Shown: positions 6,101 through 7,535 of the stretch, piece by piece
Layout of the letters: each line of letters begins with the position of its first letter
Numbering within the stretch: the stretch's first letter is position 1
Assembly: GCA_039199225.1 (NCBI GenBank)
Contig: JBCCSZ010000350.1
Span: forward strand, 1 to 7,535
Source: JBCCSZ01 sp039199225
GTDB taxonomy: Bacteria; Bacteroidota; Bacteroidia; Chitinophagales; Saprospiraceae
Length of the DNA: 7,535 nt
Direction of reading: 5' to 3'
The notes under the pieces: model-generated
Told to the model about the DNA's origin: nothing
What the model saw: only the letters and a program-made list of their open reading frames with translations
Databases searched by the model: none
Program-made: the position numbers and the translations under genes

Positions 6101-6301
6101 CTTTAAAACCACCCCTTCCTCCATTTCCGCTGGGGAAGCACCTGGGAAGGTAATCGAGATGGTAATGAGCGTCGAATCTTCCAAGGGAAAATAAGAGGAT
6201 TTCAAGCTGAACAACCCCCGAACACCGAATAGCACAAAGGCCAAAACGATGATGTTGACAGCTACCGGATATTTGATAAAATAAGTAATGACCTTTCTCA
6301 T
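3137..6301 (-). CDS. RND efflux pump, inner-membrane permease (AcrB-type superfamily)
   Basis: The product has 1054 residues, the full length for a trimeric RND pump with 12 membrane segments and two large periplasmic loops. TM1 is about 8-30 and TM2-6 about 335-478. TM7 is about 521-545 and TM8-12 about 860-1012. TM4 carries IGILVDDGIVISENI with D396-D397, matching the AcrB D407-D408 proton relay. In TM10 the motif is VGILVNDGLVLIGKF, with N926-D927 in the region where AcrB has its relay lysine (K940), so this is a different subgroup from the AcrB/MexB drug pumps. TM11 has the usual FLTSLTTIAGLAPL. It should exchange protons for substrate taken from the periplasm or outer leaflet. The ATG at 6301 is 6 bp after the adaptor stop; MRKVITYFIKYPVAVNIIVL is a standard RND N-terminus. 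The C-terminus ends in a charged cytoplasmic tail (about 1025-1054). Drug, lipid or metal substrates cannot be separated by eye. Confidence 0.95.
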   Translation of the reverse strand: MRKVITYFIKYPVAVNIIVLAFVLFGVRGLFSLKSSYFPLEDSTLITISITFPGASPAEMEEGVVLKIEDNLRGLIGIDRVTSISSENAAVITVEIFEDFNIDEVLDNVKNAVDRVPFFPVGMEPPVISKVEIINPAIIMALSGKGVSLTTLKQIARDIEDDLRNIDGISQIELTGFPDEEIEIAVREQDLRAYDLTFQEVAQAVSNTNIITTGGNIKTDTEDYLIRANNRAYYGNELDYVVVRASNNGNTIYLKDVATVRDKWSETPDRLFFDKDKAIQITVSSTNSEDLLATAENTRQYIEKFNQQNTNVQLHNTLDFSVSLNDRTELLVENGLIGIALVLVFLSIFLKPSIAFWVAFGLPIAFFGLFMVGPSFMTINVISLFGMLLVIGILVDDGIVISENIYNHYERGKNPIRAAIDGTVEVIPPIISAIVTTMVAFSTFFFITGRIGSFFGEIGLVVIIILAFSLIEALLILPAHLAHSRALKGSKKGFVINRWADQFIQWLRDKLYAPVLRFFLRYKVFGLAIPIAFLIVTIGALAGGIIKVTFFPPISSDQINIKLNMPQGTNEMITDSIITLVQDKAWEANKELSQQVGSEKLLIKNTVKRIGPGTASATLTLNLLPSEERSLIASEISNAVREKVGPLYGIENIEYGSGNAFGGKPVSVSLNSNNIQEIKAAKAELKRQLEAMPQLKDITDSDPAGIKEIKLKLKENAYLLGLTLNGVMSQVRSGFFGNSVQRIQRGQDEVRVWVRYDKKQRESIKNLDDMWIVTGDRSRVPLSEIAEYSIERGEVAINHLNGQREIRVEANLKNQKESASDLIASIRQNIMPAIIARYPTVEPLYEGQNREAGKIGASFQAIIPAILFLIYAIIAFTFRSYSQPLVLFAMIPFSLVGVAWGHYIHDLPVNMLSLLGIVALVGILVNDGLVLIGKFNSLLKEGYTLQDALFEAGKSRFRAIFLTSLTTIAGLAPLIFEQSFSAQFLIPMAISVAYGIFAATYLTLFMLPLLISLVNYVKVGRKWLWTGKKPQREQVERAIIEQKSERDALVELEE

Positions 6302-6307
6302 CCGATC

Positions 6308-7429
6308 TTAATTTTCGCTGATGTTATCAAATACTTTCACCTTCATGCCATCATATGTGCCGGGTATGGGCTTGGCCAGAATTTGCATACCGTCGGCCAA
6401 ACCCCGTATGACGACGGAGGATTCTTTGTAGTAGACCGGTTCGACTTCTGCCACTTTGAGGACAGAGTCCCGAACGATGAAAAGCTGATTTTCGGACAAC
6501 ATCAACTTTCGGGAGACCTCGTAGGTGTTTTTCTCCTCCTTGGCCGTTACTTCCGCTTCCAGATACATCCCTTCCTTCAATTCTTTGCCACTGACTTGTA
6601 TGAAGACCGGAATGGTCTGCGAACTAGCGTCTACTCGGCTGTTGACCCGAACGACCCGACCTTGCCAAGCGTTGGACTTATCGACATTGTTTAGCTTAAC
6701 CGACTTGCCGATTTTCAATAGCTTTGCATAAGTTGCATTGACTGCTACTTCCAACTCGTAGACATTGGGATTGATGAATTCACCCAGCTTTTGGCCCGGG
6801 CGAATCAGGGTGCCGTGCCGGACCAGCGCATCTGTCAATACACCGCTGAAAGGAGCGTATAGCACGTACTTTTCAAGTCGCTCTTCCAGGTTTTTGATGT
6901 TGTAATAAGACGTTGAGATGTTTTTGCCAGCTATAAACAAGCCTTCCTTTTCAGACAGCGGCTCAGGAAATGCCTGTATGGGTTTTTGCAGGTCAAAATC
7001 GCGAAGGTAAGTTTCCCAATTTTTAGCCGATTCTGCATAATCCAGTTTGAGGTCAGGCAGGAAGTTGACAATTTGATTGTAAAGGCTGCTCTTTTGAGAA
7101 CGGATGTTGGCCCGGTGTTCCTGGCTGTTGATCCGAATGAGCGCTGCTCCCTTCTTGTAGTATTCACCAGGTAGGAAATCGCGGCCTGTTGGTTGAAAAA
7201 TCCCTTGGACTTCTGAGAAGAGTTCCAACCTTTGCTTTGCGCGCAAATTACCACTGGTGGTGATGAAAATTGGAATGTCCTGGTTTTTGACCGTCTCTAC
7301 GAAAACGGCCGTGGTCTTTTGTTCTTCGACTGGCTTGGGCGGTTTTTTGCTGGCCATCATTTTGCTGGCGATAAAAAAGGAGCCGGCGATTAAAAGCAAA
7401 CCTAGTACGGAAATAATAAGCTGTCTCAT
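6308..7429 (-). CDS. HlyD/AcrA-type periplasmic adaptor (membrane fusion protein)
   Basis: The product has 373 residues. A single N-terminal membrane segment (about 4-22, LIISVLGLLLIAGSFFIAS) anchors it. It is followed by a Lys/Pro-rich linker (KKPPKPVEEQ) rather than a lipoprotein Cys. The first half of the lipoyl/barrel-sandwich domain is about 55-100 and a helical hairpin about 105-190. The returning lipoyl half is YVLYAPFSGVLTDALVRHGTLIRPGQ (about 188-213). A beta-barrel (about 220-295) and a membrane-proximal domain (about 300-370) complete the RND-adaptor order. It bridges pump and channel across the periplasm. It is first in the operon, and its stop is 6 bp before the pump ATG. The start at 7429 is chosen because the basic-hydrophobic anchor begins there. 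An upstream in-frame extension is not supported, and no Shine-Dalgarno is seen. Confidence 0.93.
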   Translation of the reverse strand: MRQLIISVLGLLLIAGSFFIASKMMASKKPPKPVEEQKTTAVFVETVKNQDIPIFITTSGNLRAKQRLELFSEVQGIFQPTGRDFLPGEYYKKGAALIRINSQEHRANIRSQKSSLYNQIVNFLPDLKLDYAESAKNWETYLRDFDLQKPIQAFPEPLSEKEGLFIAGKNISTSYYNIKNLEERLEKYVLYAPFSGVLTDALVRHGTLIRPGQKLGEFINPNVYELEVAVNATYAKLLKIGKSVKLNNVDKSNAWQGRVVRVNSRVDASSQTIPVFIQVSGKELKEGMYLEAEVTAKEEKNTYEVSRKLMLSENQLFIVRDSVLKVAEVEPVYYKESSVVIRGLADGMQILAKPIPGTYDGMKVKVFDNISEN

Positions 7430-7442
7430 TCGATTGGTTTGA

Positions 7443-7522
7443 GTTGCAACAATTGGTATTTTGACGCTTGCCTGCCTTTTCGACAGGTGAATTTATGGAA
7501 GCCATCTCACTGCCAGCTTCCA
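7443..7522 (-). promoter_or_regulatory. Upstream region of the efflux operon with inverted repeats
   Basis: The 106 bp before the adaptor ATG hold three symmetric sites. TGGAAGC (7496-7502) and GCTTCCA (7516-7522) form a perfect 7-bp inverted repeat with a 13-base spacer. CCTGCC/GACAGG (7471-7487) can form a 6-bp stem with one wobble and a 5-base loop in the leader RNA. GTTGCAAC (7443-7450) is an 8-bp palindrome close to the start codon. On the minus strand TAAATT (7490-7495) could be part of a Bacteroidota -7 element, but I see no convincing -33 partner at normal spacing. A repressor operator is plausible for an efflux operon but is only inferred. Confidence 0.35.
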
Positions 7523-7535
7523 AAAATTGTATCCG

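Noticed and set aside
5357..6194. Several 119-132 residue + strand frames
   Set aside because: They overlap each other and sit antisense to the conserved N-terminal half of the RND pump; no independent coding signal.
7248..7523. 91-residue frame starting upstream of the adaptor on the - strand
   Set aside because: It overlaps the start of the adaptor gene in another frame; the adaptor's membrane anchor and domains show which frame is real.

Overview
The window looks like chromosomal DNA of a Bacteroidota bacterium, possibly of the Saprospiria (Lewinella/Haliscomenobacter-like). This is inferred from the protein style, the absence of Shine-Dalgarno sequences before the starts, and the low-complexity TTCACC-type arrays between genes. 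It cannot be proved from this sequence alone.

Layout: (1) 2-229, + strand: the C-terminal end of a GNAT (RimJ/RimL-like) N-acetyltransferase, cut by the window edge. (2) 302-476: a low-complexity array of GTTCACC/GCTCACC heptamers with a GC-rich hairpin unit. (3) about 486-1687: a complete-looking IS110-family insertion sequence. It has a compact non-coding left end (about 486-670), a 327-residue DEDD transposase (671-1654) and a short right end. (4) 1688-1830: the same kind of array resumes, including a near-identical copy of the 26-bp hairpin unit. (5) 7429-1831, - strand: a three-gene tripartite efflux operon, in transcription order HlyD-type periplasmic adaptor, RND inner-membrane pump and TolC-type outer-membrane channel. 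The genes are 6 bp apart and then overlap by 26 bp. (6) 7430-7535: the operon's upstream region, with inverted repeats.

The most informative part is the non-coding left end of the IS. It folds into two guide-bearing loops like the bridge RNA of IS110 elements (IS621 is the model). The loops can be read against the element's own ends. The left donor guide (608-616, ACAGTTCAT) is identical to the right end of the element (1679-1687). The right target guide (566-573, GCGGTGAT) is the exact reverse complement of the right target flank (1686-1693, ATCACCGC). The two matches overlap at one dinucleotide, AT, which is the inferred core. The right donor guide (641-645) complements CATCA at 488-492 near the left end. 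The left target guide (542-550, TCACTAAAT) reads like an array unit (TCACCAAAT at 410-418). The RNA therefore appears to program insertion into the host's TCACC-type repeats, which is where the element sits. This parallels IS621, which uses REP sequences.

Two irregularities bear on whether this copy is active. The fourth acidic residue of the DEDD motif is alanine (A101, a one-base difference from Asp). The left junction does not fit the simple model exactly: there is either a 4-bp excess or a target/donor core mismatch.

The efflux operon works as one machine. The pump uses proton flow to take substrates from the inner membrane or periplasm, the adaptor bridges the periplasm, and the channel opens through the outer membrane. 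The pump has the TM4 Asp-Asp pair but Asn-Asp where AcrB has Asn after its TM10 lysine, so its proton-relay chemistry belongs to a non-AcrB subgroup. The substrate cannot be read from the sequence.
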